From Bacteroides stercorirosoris (GTDB lineage: Bacteria > Bacteroidota > Bacteroidia > Bacteroidales > Bacteroidaceae), in NCBI RefSeq assembly GCF_900142015.1, contig NZ_FQZN01000036.1, positions 1 to 53,034 on the forward strand: a stretch of 53,034 nucleotides of DNA, in the 5' to 3' direction. Every line of letters begins with the position of its first letter. Positions within the stretch are counted from its first letter, which is position 1. This document shows positions 43,268 to 51,126 of this stretch, one piece after another. A program made the translations under genes and the position numbers. The notes under the pieces were generated by a model. It had not been told where the DNA came from, ran no database searches, and saw only the letters and a program-made list of their open reading frames with translations.

Positions 43268-44641
43268 ATGAAAAGGAAATATACGATATACTATATGATG
43301 GTGCTGGCATTGGTGCTCAGTTCCTGCCAGTTGGGTAAACACTATGCGCGTCCGGAACTGGACCTGCCGCAGCAACTCGACTCTACGGAGCAGGATACAC
43401 TTTCCATTGCCGACCGCCAGTGGTGGACCATCTACACTGATACTACCCTGCAGGCGCTCATCGAGCGGACGCTGGAATATAATAAGGACATGAAGATTGT
43501 CGCCGCACGGGTGAAGGAACTGGCTGCGATGAAGCGCATAGACTTTGCCAATCTTTTCCCGCAAGTCAGTGGCAAGCTGTATGCAGACAAGGAGGCGGAG
43601 AACTATGGCGGCGATAATTATGATTCGGACCGGAGTTATGAGGCGAAAGCAATCGTTTCGTGGGAAGTGGACCTTTGGGGAAATCTGCGTTGGGCGAAGG
43701 ATAAGAGCATGGCGGATTTCCTGGGTTCGATAGAAGCGCAACGTGCCTTGAAGATGAGTCTGGTGGCAGAAGTGGCGCAGGCCTATTTCGAACTGGTGGC
43801 GTTGGATAACGAATTGGCAATTGTACGCCAGACACTCGGTGCCCGTAAGGAGGGTGTCCGGTTGGCAAAACTCCGTTTCGAGGGTGGTCTGACTTCGGAA
43901 ACTTCTTATCAGCAGGCCCAGGTGGAGTTGGCACGTACGGCAACGCTGGTGCCGGACCTGGAACGGAAGATTTCTATCAAAGAGAACGACATTGCTTTCC
44001 TGGCGGGCGAGTATCCGCGGAGGATAGAGCGTTCGGTGCTGCCGGAAGAGGTGAAACTGCCGGAAAGTCTTCCTGTGGGGCTTCCTTCCACGCTGCTGGA
44101 ACGTCGTCCGGACGTGCGTCAGGCGGAACAGAAACTGATTGCTGCGAATGCGACGGTGGGACTTGCATACACCAATATGTTTCCCCGTCTCAGTCTGACG
44201 GCTCACTACGGGTTGGAGAGTACCGAGTTTTCGGATTTCCTGAAGTCACCTTATCATTTCCTGAGCGGTTCGTTGTTGACGCCGCTGTTTGCTATGGGTA
44301 AGAACCGGGCGATGCTGAAGGCGAAGAAGGCGGCGTATGAGGCGGAGGTCTATGCGTATGAAAAGTCGGTGTTGACTGCCTTCAAGGATGCGCGGAATGC
44401 GATTGTGGACTTTGGCAAGATAAAGGAGATTTATGAGTCACGTCTGCAATTGGAGCAGGCGGCACGGACGAATGTGGAACTGGCCCAGTTACAGTATATC
44501 AACGGGGTTATCGGGTATTTGGATGTGCTGGATGCGCAGCGTGGATATTTTGATGCGCAGATAGGGCTGAGTAATGCGATACGGGATAAGCAGATAACGC
44601 TGGTGCGGCTGTATAAGGCGCTCGGCGGGGGATGGCAATAA
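43268..44641 (+). CDS. OprM/NodT-like outer-membrane efflux lipoprotein
   Basis: Outer-membrane channel of the second pump, 457 residues. Unlike the TolC-like protein of the first operon it is a lipoprotein: the signal ends at LSSC with Cys20. QWWTIYTDTTLQALIERTLEYNKDMKIVAARVKE is the usual NodT-family N-terminal region. Paired OEP domains follow, with RRPDVRQAEQKLIAANATVGLAYTNMFPRLSL near 284-315. Three bases separate it from the pump gene. Its stop lies 6 bases before the left arm of a 33-bp inverted repeat. Confidence 0.95.
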   Translation: MKRKYTIYYMMVLALVLSSCQLGKHYARPELDLPQQLDSTEQDTLSIADRQWWTIYTDTTLQALIERTLEYNKDMKIVAARVKELAAMKRIDFANLFPQVSGKLYADKEAENYGGDNYDSDRSYEAKAIVSWEVDLWGNLRWAKDKSMADFLGSIEAQRALKMSLVAEVAQAYFELVALDNELAIVRQTLGARKEGVRLAKLRFEGGLTSETSYQQAQVELARTATLVPDLERKISIKENDIAFLAGEYPRRIERSVLPEEVKLPESLPVGLPSTLLERRPDVRQAEQKLIAANATVGLAYTNMFPRLSLTAHYGLESTEFSDFLKSPYHFLSGSLLTPLFAMGKNRAMLKAKKAAYEAEVYAYEKSVLTAFKDARNAIVDFGKIKEIYESRLQLEQAARTNVELAQLQYINGVIGYLDVLDAQRGYFDAQIGLSNAIRDKQITLVRLYKALGGGWQ

Positions 44642-44647
44642 TATATC

Positions 44648-44756
44648 TTTTAGACACGGATTACACAGATTACACGGATTCTAACACTATACTATAATTG
44701 CATCAGTATGCATTTAGTAAAGAAATCCGTGTAATCTGTGTAATCCGTGTCTAAAA
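44648..44756. repeat. 33-bp perfect inverted repeat between convergent genes
   Basis: Arms 44648-44680 and 44724-44756 are exact reverse complements separated by 43 bases. Each arm carries three near-identical 9-base units of CACGGATTA type (the middle one CACAGATTA). The spacer itself holds TGCAT/ATGCA. A T-tract on each strand beyond the arm makes it a plausible bidirectional terminator for the OMF gene (rightward) and the Imm17-like gene (leftward). Confidence 0.9.
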
Positions 44757-44758
44757 AA

Positions 44759-44974
44759 TCATACCGACGGCGTATTCAGAAAGAAGAACACTGACATCCC
44801 GATAAGGATAACTCCCAGCACTCCATAAAATAACCTCGCACGCTGTCGCCCCACACTTCTTACCGCAAACTGAGTGTTCCGTGCAGTGAAGAACCACTCC
44901 CAGTCGAACACCGCAGCCAGCAATGAAATGATACCGGCTACTGCAAAAATTCCCTGAATGATGTATTGGCTCAT
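44759..44974 (-). CDS. Imm17-like two-TM membrane protein
   Basis: Small membrane protein of 71 residues with two TM helices (about 5-24 and 49-66) and a short cytoplasmic loop with DWEWFFTARNTQFAVRSVGRQRARLFY. The layout and the WFF...R...G.....R.FY pattern recall the Imm17 family of predicted toxin immunity proteins. No toxin gene is adjacent, so an ordinary membrane function is just as likely. It follows tsaE after 6 bases and is the last gene of the leftward run. Confidence 0.65.
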   Translation of the reverse strand: MSQYIIQGIFAVAGIISLLAAVFDWEWFFTARNTQFAVRSVGRQRARLFYGVLGVILIGMSVFFFLNTPSV

Positions 44975-44980
44975 AGTGAC

Positions 44981-45406
44981 TTATTCCTGGCTTTCCATTG
45001 TCAGCTTGCGTGAGCCATCTTCCAGTTCTTCGATAGTGACGCGTACCGTATTGCCCGGCAACAGTTCTTCTATCAATTCCGGCCACTCAATAAAGCAGAG
45101 CGCTCCGCTGTAGAAATAATCCTCATATCCCATGTCATATACTTCTTCCAGCTTCTTGATGCGGTAGAAGTCGAAATGATAAATGAGTTCGCCCGCTATG
45201 TCCGAGCGGTACTCATTGATGACGGCAAAAGTGGGAGAGGTAACGACGTCCTCAACGCCCAATTCCTGGCAAAGTGCCTTGACAAATGTAGTTTTACCGG
45301 CTCCCATCTTCCCGTAAAGAGCAAAAACGGTATTGTCGCCCATTGCAGCGATAAATTCGCGGGCGGCTTCGTGGATATGGTCCAGAGATTGAATTTTGAT
45401 TTCCAT
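44981..45406 (-). CDS. tsaE: tRNA threonylcarbamoyladenosine biosynthesis ATPase TsaE
   Basis: ATPase of the complex that makes the t6A modification at position 37 of ANN-decoding tRNAs. It has 141 residues, full length. Walker A is GKMGAGKTT (32-40), then SPTFAVINEY and YHFDFYRIKKLEEVYDMGYEDY, and the late FIEWPELIEELLP. Its partners TsaB, TsaC and TsaD are not in the window. It sits beside porX, an order I recall as frequent in Bacteroidota. Confidence 0.96.
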   Translation of the reverse strand: MEIKIQSLDHIHEAAREFIAAMGDNTVFALYGKMGAGKTTFVKALCQELGVEDVVTSPTFAVINEYRSDIAGELIYHFDFYRIKKLEEVYDMGYEDYFYSGALCFIEWPELIEELLPGNTVRVTIEELEDGSRKLTMESQE

Positions 45407-45449
45407 ATTATCTTTAACTTATGTGATTTATTAGTAGACTATCTCAATT

Positions 45450-45491
45450 CTCCTCCTCCGGGGAGGAGGAGTACCCGTAGGGGGAGGTGGT
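45450..45491. repeat. G/C-rich palindromic repeat between tsaE and porX
   Basis: CTCCTCCTCC (45450-45459) and GGAGGAGGAG (45462-45471) form a near-continuous palindrome. TACCCGTAGGGGGAGGTGG follows, again with a small CCC/GGG dyad. In composition it resembles the short GC-rich palindromic elements scattered in Bacteroidota intergenic DNA. No T-tract is present. Confidence 0.65.
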
Positions 45492-45504
45492 AGGAGACTT
45501 ACCA

Positions 45505-47064
45505 TCAGCTTCGTCCCCCCAACGTAATCAGCGGAATAATCATCTCCTCCATCGATATTCCCCCATGCTGGAAAGTATCAGTGTAGTAGCTGACGTAGTG
45601 ATTATAATTGTTCGGATAAGCAAAGAAATCCCGTCCGGTGGCAAAAATATAACGTGTGCTCACATTGGGTGAGGGCAGGTGTATATCTGCAGGGCGGGTG
45701 ATTTCGAATACTTGTTTAGGATTGTATGCCATGTTGCGCGATAACTTATAGCGCAGGTTGGTATTGATTTCCTTACTGTTGCTTTGCACTTTTACCGGGT
45801 TGTCTACGCGGATGCTGCCATGATCCGTAGTGATAATGACACGATACTGTCGGCTGGCAAGTGCTTTCAGCAGGTCACTCAACGGTGAGTGGCGGAACCA
45901 CGAAAGCGTGATGCTGCGGTAAGCTGCCTCGGTGGAGGCGAGTTCGCGTATCATCTTACTTTCCGTGCGGCTGTGGCTCAACATGTCGATGAAGTTGAAC
46001 ACGGCAACATTAAGGTCGTTCTGTGCCAGTGCAGGCAGTTGTGCCAACAGGCGTTCGGCACCTGCGGCATCATTTATTTTATGGTAAGAGAATGTATCGT
46101 TACGGCGATAACGCTCGATAATGGTGCGTATCAACGGGGCTTCGTTCAGGTTCTTATTTTCTTCTTCGTCCTCATCTACCCACAATTCCGGAAAGAGCCG
46201 CGCTATCTGGTCGGGCATCAGACCGGAGAAGATGGCGTTGCGGGCATATTGTGTGGCAGTGGGCAGGATGCTGAAATAAAGTTGTTCGTCGATGTTGAAC
46301 AAGCCGGACAGCTCGTCGGCAAGGACTCGCCATTGGTCGTAGCGGAAGTTGTCGAGGACGATGAAGAACACCTTTTCACCTTTGTCCAACAGAGGGAAAA
46401 GAACACGTTTGAAGATGTCAGGGCTCATGAGTGGACGGTCGAGGGGAGCGTCTTGCGTTGATACCCAGTCCTCATAGTGCTTCTTGATGAACTTGGCGAA
46501 AGCGGAGTTGGCTTCTGCCTTCTGCATGGCAAGCATTTCACTCATGGGACTGTCTGTTGCCTCCAGTTCCAGTTCCCAGTATACGAGGCGGCGGTATAGT
46601 TCCATCCAGTCGGCGGCGGTCAGCGAATCGTTGATTTGCATGCCTATCTTGCCGAAGTTCTGTTGATAGCCGGTCTGTGCGGCTTCGCTGACTATGTCCC
46701 GGCGGTGCAGGTTCTTCTTTAGTGACAGTAATATCTGGTTGGGGTTGACGGGTTTGATAAGGTAATCCGCTATCTTTTGCCCGATAGCCATATCCATGAT
46801 ATTTTCTTCTTCACTTTTGGTAATCATGATGACGGGAACGGTGGAGCAGATTTCTTTTATCAATGCCAGAGTTTGCAGACCGCTCAGTCCGGGCATGTTT
46901 TCGTCCAGAAAGATGAGGTCGTAGGTAGTGGCACGGCAGCGGTCGAGCGCATCCTGTCCGTTGGTTACGGTGTCGACTTCGTAACCTTTGCCTTCCAGAA
47001 ACAGGATGTGCGGTCGCAACAAACTGATTTCATCGTCTACCCAAAGTAATCTGTCTTTCTTCAT
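45505..47064 (-). CDS. porX: PorX-like response regulator with PglZ/alkaline-phosphatase-fold output domain
   Basis: Two-domain regulator of 519 residues. The receiver domain (about 1-120) has acidic Asp10/Asp11, phospho-acceptor Asp54 in LIFLDENMPG, and Lys at IKPVNP. After a helical linker comes a PglZ-type phosphatase domain. Its metal-site segments are FIVLDNFRYDQW, TATQYARNAIFSGLMP, TTDHGSIRV near 415, and FQHGGISMEEMIIPL at the end. In Porphyromonas gingivalis PorX regulates the type IX secretion system and its phosphatase domain acts on cyclic and linear oligonucleotides. The cognate kinase (PorY) is not in the window. Eleven bases separate it from porW upstream. Confidence 0.93.
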   Translation of the reverse strand: MKKDRLLWVDDEISLLRPHILFLEGKGYEVDTVTNGQDALDRCRATTYDLIFLDENMPGLSGLQTLALIKEICSTVPVIMITKSEEENIMDMAIGQKIADYLIKPVNPNQILLSLKKNLHRRDIVSEAAQTGYQQNFGKIGMQINDSLTAADWMELYRRLVYWELELEATDSPMSEMLAMQKAEANSAFAKFIKKHYEDWVSTQDAPLDRPLMSPDIFKRVLFPLLDKGEKVFFIVLDNFRYDQWRVLADELSGLFNIDEQLYFSILPTATQYARNAIFSGLMPDQIARLFPELWVDEDEEENKNLNEAPLIRTIIERYRRNDTFSYHKINDAAGAERLLAQLPALAQNDLNVAVFNFIDMLSHSRTESKMIRELASTEAAYRSITLSWFRHSPLSDLLKALASRQYRVIITTDHGSIRVDNPVKVQSNSKEINTNLRYKLSRNMAYNPKQVFEITRPADIHLPSPNVSTRYIFATGRDFFAYPNNYNHYVSYYTDTFQHGGISMEEMIIPLITLGGRS

Positions 47065-47075
47065 ATTTTATGTTT

Positions 47076-50000
47076 TCAGTCCTCAAAGATAACACCATTT
47101 TCCGGGTCGTCCTCTTCCGCAGGCAGATTTTCTTCTTTCTGCCGTTCTTCTTCCTCGGTAGGCAGGTTCAGCAGAGGTTCGTCCAGTGTGTAACCTTTCA
47201 GCTCGGGTTCCGGAATGGAAGAGAAGTGGGCACGGTAGAAGGTGTCGTAGTCATCAAAACTGTATTGCTTGATGAGTTGTTCATAATTTGCTTCCGAAAT
47301 GAGCACTGCACGCATACCGCTCAGTCGGGCAGCCATTTCGGGAGTGGCATAGAGTCTGCGGAAATATTGCTGCGCTTCATCATAATTGCTGAATGGCTTG
47401 ATTTGCAGCATCCCGATGCCCCGCTCGTGAGCAAAGGCAAGGTCGAAGTTCTTTACCAGGAAAGTGGAGAAGTTATAGCGTGCCACTTCAAACAGAAGCA
47501 TGTTTTCGTTTACTTTTCCTTCTTCGTAGGCAAGGATAAAGAGGAACGGAACATTGCGCTCCGTGCTGAATGCACTGTCCGGTGGAAGGACGGCGGCATT
47601 GCCCAGGCTATCGCCTAATAAGTTACCGGCTTCGGCAAGTTCAGCATTTCGGCGTTGCCAGATGGAACCGAATGTATGACTGTCGCGTGCCAGCAAACGC
47701 CCTTCCTGTACACCTTTCAGTATATGGGCGGCGAGGTCGGTGATTTCATTCTGCGGATATTGCTGTACAAGCTGTTTCAGGGTGGCGAGGAATTGCTTGG
47801 TTTCTCCACCTTGCAGGCGGGTGACGGCATCGAGGAACATGAACTTCGGGCGATGCTGTCCCAGAGGATATATCTCTGCGGAAAGATGCGCGGCAGCACG
47901 TACGGTGGCAGTGTCTCCCGCCTGGAAATGCTCGTAGGCATGGGTATAGAGCGAGTCTTCACGTTGCTTACCGTGCACGGCGTTCTCCGCAAAATCCGGG
48001 TCGGCCAGCGTTTTGGCGTAACGGCTTTCGGGGAAGCGGGTGATAAGCTCGGATTTATATCTTTCGGCTTTTTGTAAAGGGGTTCCCGCATATTGCTGTT
48101 GTGCAGAAAGGCTGTCATCCGTCATCCTGAGCTTGTCGAAGGATCTGCTCCCTTTTCTATAATATTCCATAGCTAATTCAGTCAGGAACAACTGATAATA
48201 CACCTCATCCAATTGCGTGAAGTCCGGGAACTGACTTACAAGCCGTTCAAAGGCAGTTTCCGCTTTCCGGAAATCCTGCATGCGGTCTTTGAATACCATT
48301 CCGGCACCATACAGGGCTTCTGATAACAATGCGTTTGAAGTTTGCATTGCTTCTTCTGTCAGTGGAATTTGCGACAGATAGTATTCCGGGCGATGCGTGT
48401 CGTTGGCAAGGCTGTCGGTGCCTGTTTTTTCGTTGTTACCGATGCCTGTTTTCCCGTTCTCACTATTCTGCGAGTGGGTACAGTCAGTTTCACCTTCCTT
48501 ATTGTTCTGAATAGAATCTGTTCCGGCAGTCTGTTCGGGCTCGTTATAATCTATTTCCCCGAAATCATCCAGGGCGACTACAGTTTTATTCTTTCTCCGC
48601 CAGTTATCTTCCAGTTTCCGGCGTCCCCATAAACGTTGGAATTCCGCTTTCCCCTGTTCCACTAATTGCGGATTATAGAAGTACCAGGCTTGCTTTCCCC
48701 CTATGGTAGGTTGGGTGGTTTGCGGAGTAGTGGTGGTGCTTTGTCCCGGTCGGGTGACGATGGAAGTGGCGGGCAATTGGTTGGCAGCTTCATCAAGCAT
48801 TTGTTGACGGTTGGTTTCCCGTTCCGCTTCCTCTGCCGCTTTGCGTTCCGCTTCTTCCCGGGCAATGACTTGCGCGATGATTTCCTTTATTATGGTCAGC
48901 CTTTCTTCTTCCGTCATTCCGGCAAGGAGCTGCAAGCTGTCTTGCAATTGTATGGCAGTGGTGTGTGGTACCAGTTCGTCCAGAATTTCCGAACGGGTGG
49001 TGGCGGTATCATATTCCTGATGCGTCTTGTCTATCAGTCCGATGGCTTCGGCGTATGCTTTTTGCGCTTCGGCATAGTGTGCCTGCTGCCAATACAGATT
49101 TCCCAGCGTGAGTTGCAGAACACCTTTCTCCACGCCGTTTCGTTTGCTCTTTTCTATTCCTTTATGATAGGCGGCAAGAGCCTGAACCGTATCTTTTTCG
49201 GCAAGATAGACGTTGCCCAGTGCATAATATATCTGGTCCAGAAATTCTTCATTCTTTTCATCACGGCTGAGACGCAACAGTTTTCCTGTAATTTTACGGC
49301 TGTTGGCGGCGGGCATCACTTCCGTTTGCCGGATGCGGGCACTGAGGGCCAGTTCATACGGTGGGTTGAGGCGGATTACTTTGCTGTAAGCCTGATAGGC
49401 TTGTTCCGGTTGCTGCAACATTTGATAAGTCTGCCCCAGGAGGTAGTAACAGCGTGCTTTCTGTTTCTTATTCTTTTCGCTCTTGGCGGTTTTTTCCAGA
49501 TGCGGAATGGCTTCCCTGTACCGCTTGTTGCCCAACAGGAAATTTCCCGTTGCCGAGGCATACGGAGCTGCCAGTGACAGGGGCAGACTGTCGTTGTTCA
49601 CCCGGCTCAAGGCATCTTCGGCGTCATATTGCCAACCCAATGCTGAGTAACAGCGGGATAGCCAGATGAGTGCTTCGGAAGTAATGCCCGTTTGTCCGTC
49701 GTAAAGGCGTGCGATGTAGGAGAATGTTGATGCAGCTTCCGGGAAGTCTCCTTTCTGATATTGCGCTTTGCCCAGTAACAGCCATGCGCGGTGTATGAAG
49801 GGGTTGAACTCGCGACGTGCCAGCCATTTCTTGTATTCATCCGTGTATGCCCGTCCCGGTTTGCGGATAGGGCGTCTTTTGATGGAGTGCTGTCGGATGG
49901 CTTTTTGTGCTTTTTCAATAGCTCGGTCGAAGTCGGAAGTGCCGATACTTGTGGTTTCTTTATTGCCTATGGGGTAGAGGGGGAGCACCTCCATGTAATT

Positions 50001-50189
50001 GTCCTTATTTCCTTGCTGTTGCGCTTCGAGTCCGGCTTTATAGGCTTCATTGCCATTGAAATAAACGTTGTAGCGGGTGGTCAGGGCATGGTAGAAGCGT
50101 GTACCGGCTGTATTCTTTCGAGTGGAACATCCGGCAACGAGCATCAAAGTCACTAAGATGCCAGTGAGGTAGATTACTTTGCGTTTCAA
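47076..50189 (-). CDS. porW: PorW/SprE-like TPR lipoprotein
   Basis: Large TPR lipoprotein related to PorW of Porphyromonas and SprE of Flavobacterium, which are type IX secretion and gliding proteins. The chosen start is TTG 50189 (LKRKVIYLTGILVTLMLVAGC), which gives 1037 residues and lipidated Cys21. The only upstream ATGs would run deep into the permease gene and give no signal peptide. CSTRKNTAG, FYHALTTRYNVYFNGNEAY and the later TPRs (IHRAWLLLGKAQYQKGDFPEAAST; KARCYYLLGQTYQMLQQPEQAYQAYSKVI) are typical. A charged linker (EEAERKAAEEAERETNRQQ) and a long low-complexity stretch split two TPR blocks. Residues encoded around 48120-48146 (SFDKLRMTDD) come from an inserted repeat. The acidic C-terminus is PAEEDDPENGVIFED. 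Confidence 0.85.
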   Translation of the reverse strand: MKRKVIYLTGILVTLMLVAGCSTRKNTAGTRFYHALTTRYNVYFNGNEAYKAGLEAQQQGNKDNYMEVLPLYPIGNKETTSIGTSDFDRAIEKAQKAIRQHSIKRRPIRKPGRAYTDEYKKWLARREFNPFIHRAWLLLGKAQYQKGDFPEAASTFSYIARLYDGQTGITSEALIWLSRCYSALGWQYDAEDALSRVNNDSLPLSLAAPYASATGNFLLGNKRYREAIPHLEKTAKSEKNKKQKARCYYLLGQTYQMLQQPEQAYQAYSKVIRLNPPYELALSARIRQTEVMPAANSRKITGKLLRLSRDEKNEEFLDQIYYALGNVYLAEKDTVQALAAYHKGIEKSKRNGVEKGVLQLTLGNLYWQQAHYAEAQKAYAEAIGLIDKTHQEYDTATTRSEILDELVPHTTAIQLQDSLQLLAGMTEEERLTIIKEIIAQVIAREEAERKAAEEAERETNRQQMLDEAANQLPATSIVTRPGQSTTTTPQTTQPTIGGKQAWYFYNPQLVEQGKAEFQRLWGRRKLEDNWRRKNKTVVALDDFGEIDYNEPEQTAGTDSIQNNKEGETDCTHSQNSENGKTGIGNNEKTGTDSLANDTHRPEYYLSQIPLTEEAMQTSNALLSEALYGAGMVFKDRMQDFRKAETAFERLVSQFPDFTQLDEVYYQLFLTELAMEYYRKGSRSFDKLRMTDDSLSAQQQYAGTPLQKAERYKSELITRFPESRYAKTLADPDFAENAVHGKQREDSLYTHAYEHFQAGDTATVRAAAHLSAEIYPLGQHRPKFMFLDAVTRLQGGETKQFLATLKQLVQQYPQNEITDLAAHILKGVQEGRLLARDSHTFGSIWQRRNAELAEAGNLLGDSLGNAAVLPPDSAFSTERNVPFLFILAYEEGKVNENMLLFEVARYNFSTFLVKNFDLAFAHERGIGMLQIKPFSNYDEAQQYFRRLYATPEMAARLSGMRAVLISEANYEQLIKQYSFDDYDTFYRAHFSSIPEPELKGYTLDEPLLNLPTEEEERQKEENLPAEEDDPENGVIFED
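48114..48146. repeat. REP-like palindromic element inside porW
   Basis: ATCCTGAGCTTGTCGAAGGAT (48124-48144, top strand) has ATCCT/AGGAT arms and is the core of a short repeat that I recall as very widespread in bacterial intergenic DNA. It is preceded by a direct duplication GTCATCC-GTCATCC (48114-48127). Read leftward it stays in frame and encodes SFDKLRMT, a peptide often seen where this repeat enters coding DNA. Confidence 0.7.
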
Positions 50190-50205
50190 ACTATGCCAGT
50201 AGGTT

Positions 50206-51033
50206 TTACGGGTTCTGCGTTTTCTGCCGTAAAGATAAATAAAAACTCTTTCCCAACTTACATACCACATATATAATAATGGAAAAGAAGATGATAGCCG
50301 CCCCCGAAGGCACATTGAGATAATAAGATATCATCAATCCCCCCAGGCAACTGAGATAACCGATGCCGATGGATAGCCATATAATACGGTGAAAACGGTG
50401 TGAGAATAAGTTCGCCGTCATTTGCGGAATGGTGAGCAGCGAAATGACCAGCACGATACCCACCATGCGCAGGCAGGCAACGATGGTCAGCGCAATGAAC
50501 ATCATCAGCACGTACTCAAATATCTGCACCGGAATTCCTTGCGACCGGGCAAACTCCCTGTCGAAAGCAACATAAATAATCGGGCGCAGATAAAGCACAA
50601 AGAAGATAGTCAGTATCACCGCAAGCCCAGCCAACAACGCTATATCAGTCATCGTAATCGTCAGGATATTGCCAAACAGATAAGCAGACAGGTCGGGCGC
50701 AAACCCCGGAGAAAGGAAAGTGAACATGATACCCAATGCCATACCCAATGTCCAGAACACCGCAATGGCCGAATCTTCGCGCATATCATTGCGTTTGCTC
50801 AGCCACTCCACCCCAAACGCAGACAACACAGCAAAAACACCGGCTGCCAGAATGGGGGAGATGCCTGCATAGAGTCCCAAACCGATACCGCCAAAAGAAG
50901 CATGTGTCAGTCCGCCGCTAATGAACACCAACCGTCTCGTTACAATGTATGTACCGATAAGCCCGCAAACGATGCTTGCCAGCAAACTGCCGATAAGGGC
51001 GTGTTGAAAGAATGTATATTGCAGTAGATCCAC
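50206..51033 (-). CDS. Metal ABC transporter permease (ZnuB/MntB family)
   Basis: Integral membrane permease of a zinc/manganese/iron ABC importer, 275 residues with about eight TM helices. Family marks are FFQHALIGSLLASIVCGLIGTYIVTRRLVFISGGLTHASFGGIGLG at the start, RPIIYVAFDREFARSQGIPV in the middle, and TIPQMTANLFSHRFHRI near the end, with Gly-rich conserved loops. No ATP-binding or solute-binding gene lies next to it, which is unusual; these must be encoded elsewhere. It is followed by porW after 16 bases on the same strand. Confidence 0.92.
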   Translation of the reverse strand: MDLLQYTFFQHALIGSLLASIVCGLIGTYIVTRRLVFISGGLTHASFGGIGLGLYAGISPILAAGVFAVLSAFGVEWLSKRNDMREDSAIAVFWTLGMALGIMFTFLSPGFAPDLSAYLFGNILTITMTDIALLAGLAVILTIFFVLYLRPIIYVAFDREFARSQGIPVQIFEYVLMMFIALTIVACLRMVGIVLVISLLTIPQMTANLFSHRFHRIIWLSIGIGYLSCLGGLMISYYLNVPSGAAIIFFSIIIYVVCKLGKSFYLSLRQKTQNP

Positions 51034-51050
51034 GTTGTTAGTGATTAGTT

Positions 51051-51126
51051 GTTAGTGATTAGTGATTATCAGTTAATGTATATAGAGAACTATCATACCG
51101 CATGGCATTAATCACTAATCACTAAC
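51051..51126. repeat. 18-bp perfect inverted repeat after the Cys-rich membrane protein gene
   Basis: Arms GTTAGTGATTAGTGATTA (51051-51068) and TAATCACTAATCACTAAC (51109-51126) with a 40-base spacer, built from tandem TTAGTGA units. The right arm includes the stop codon of the 51122-51550 gene. Confidence 0.85.

Noticed and set aside
43253..44206. Leftward open frame of 317 codons opposite the OMF gene
   Set aside because: The OMF frame has a signal peptide, lipobox and OEP domains; the opposite frame is rich in Arg, His and Gln as expected of a shadow.
44648..44756. CRISPR array
   Set aside because: The repeats are only 9 bases, directly adjacent with no unique spacers, and form two inverted arms. 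No cas genes nearby.
48666..49577. Rightward open frame of 303 codons opposite porW
   Set aside because: Overlaps TPR coding sequence completely and has no promoter, start context or recognisable domain.
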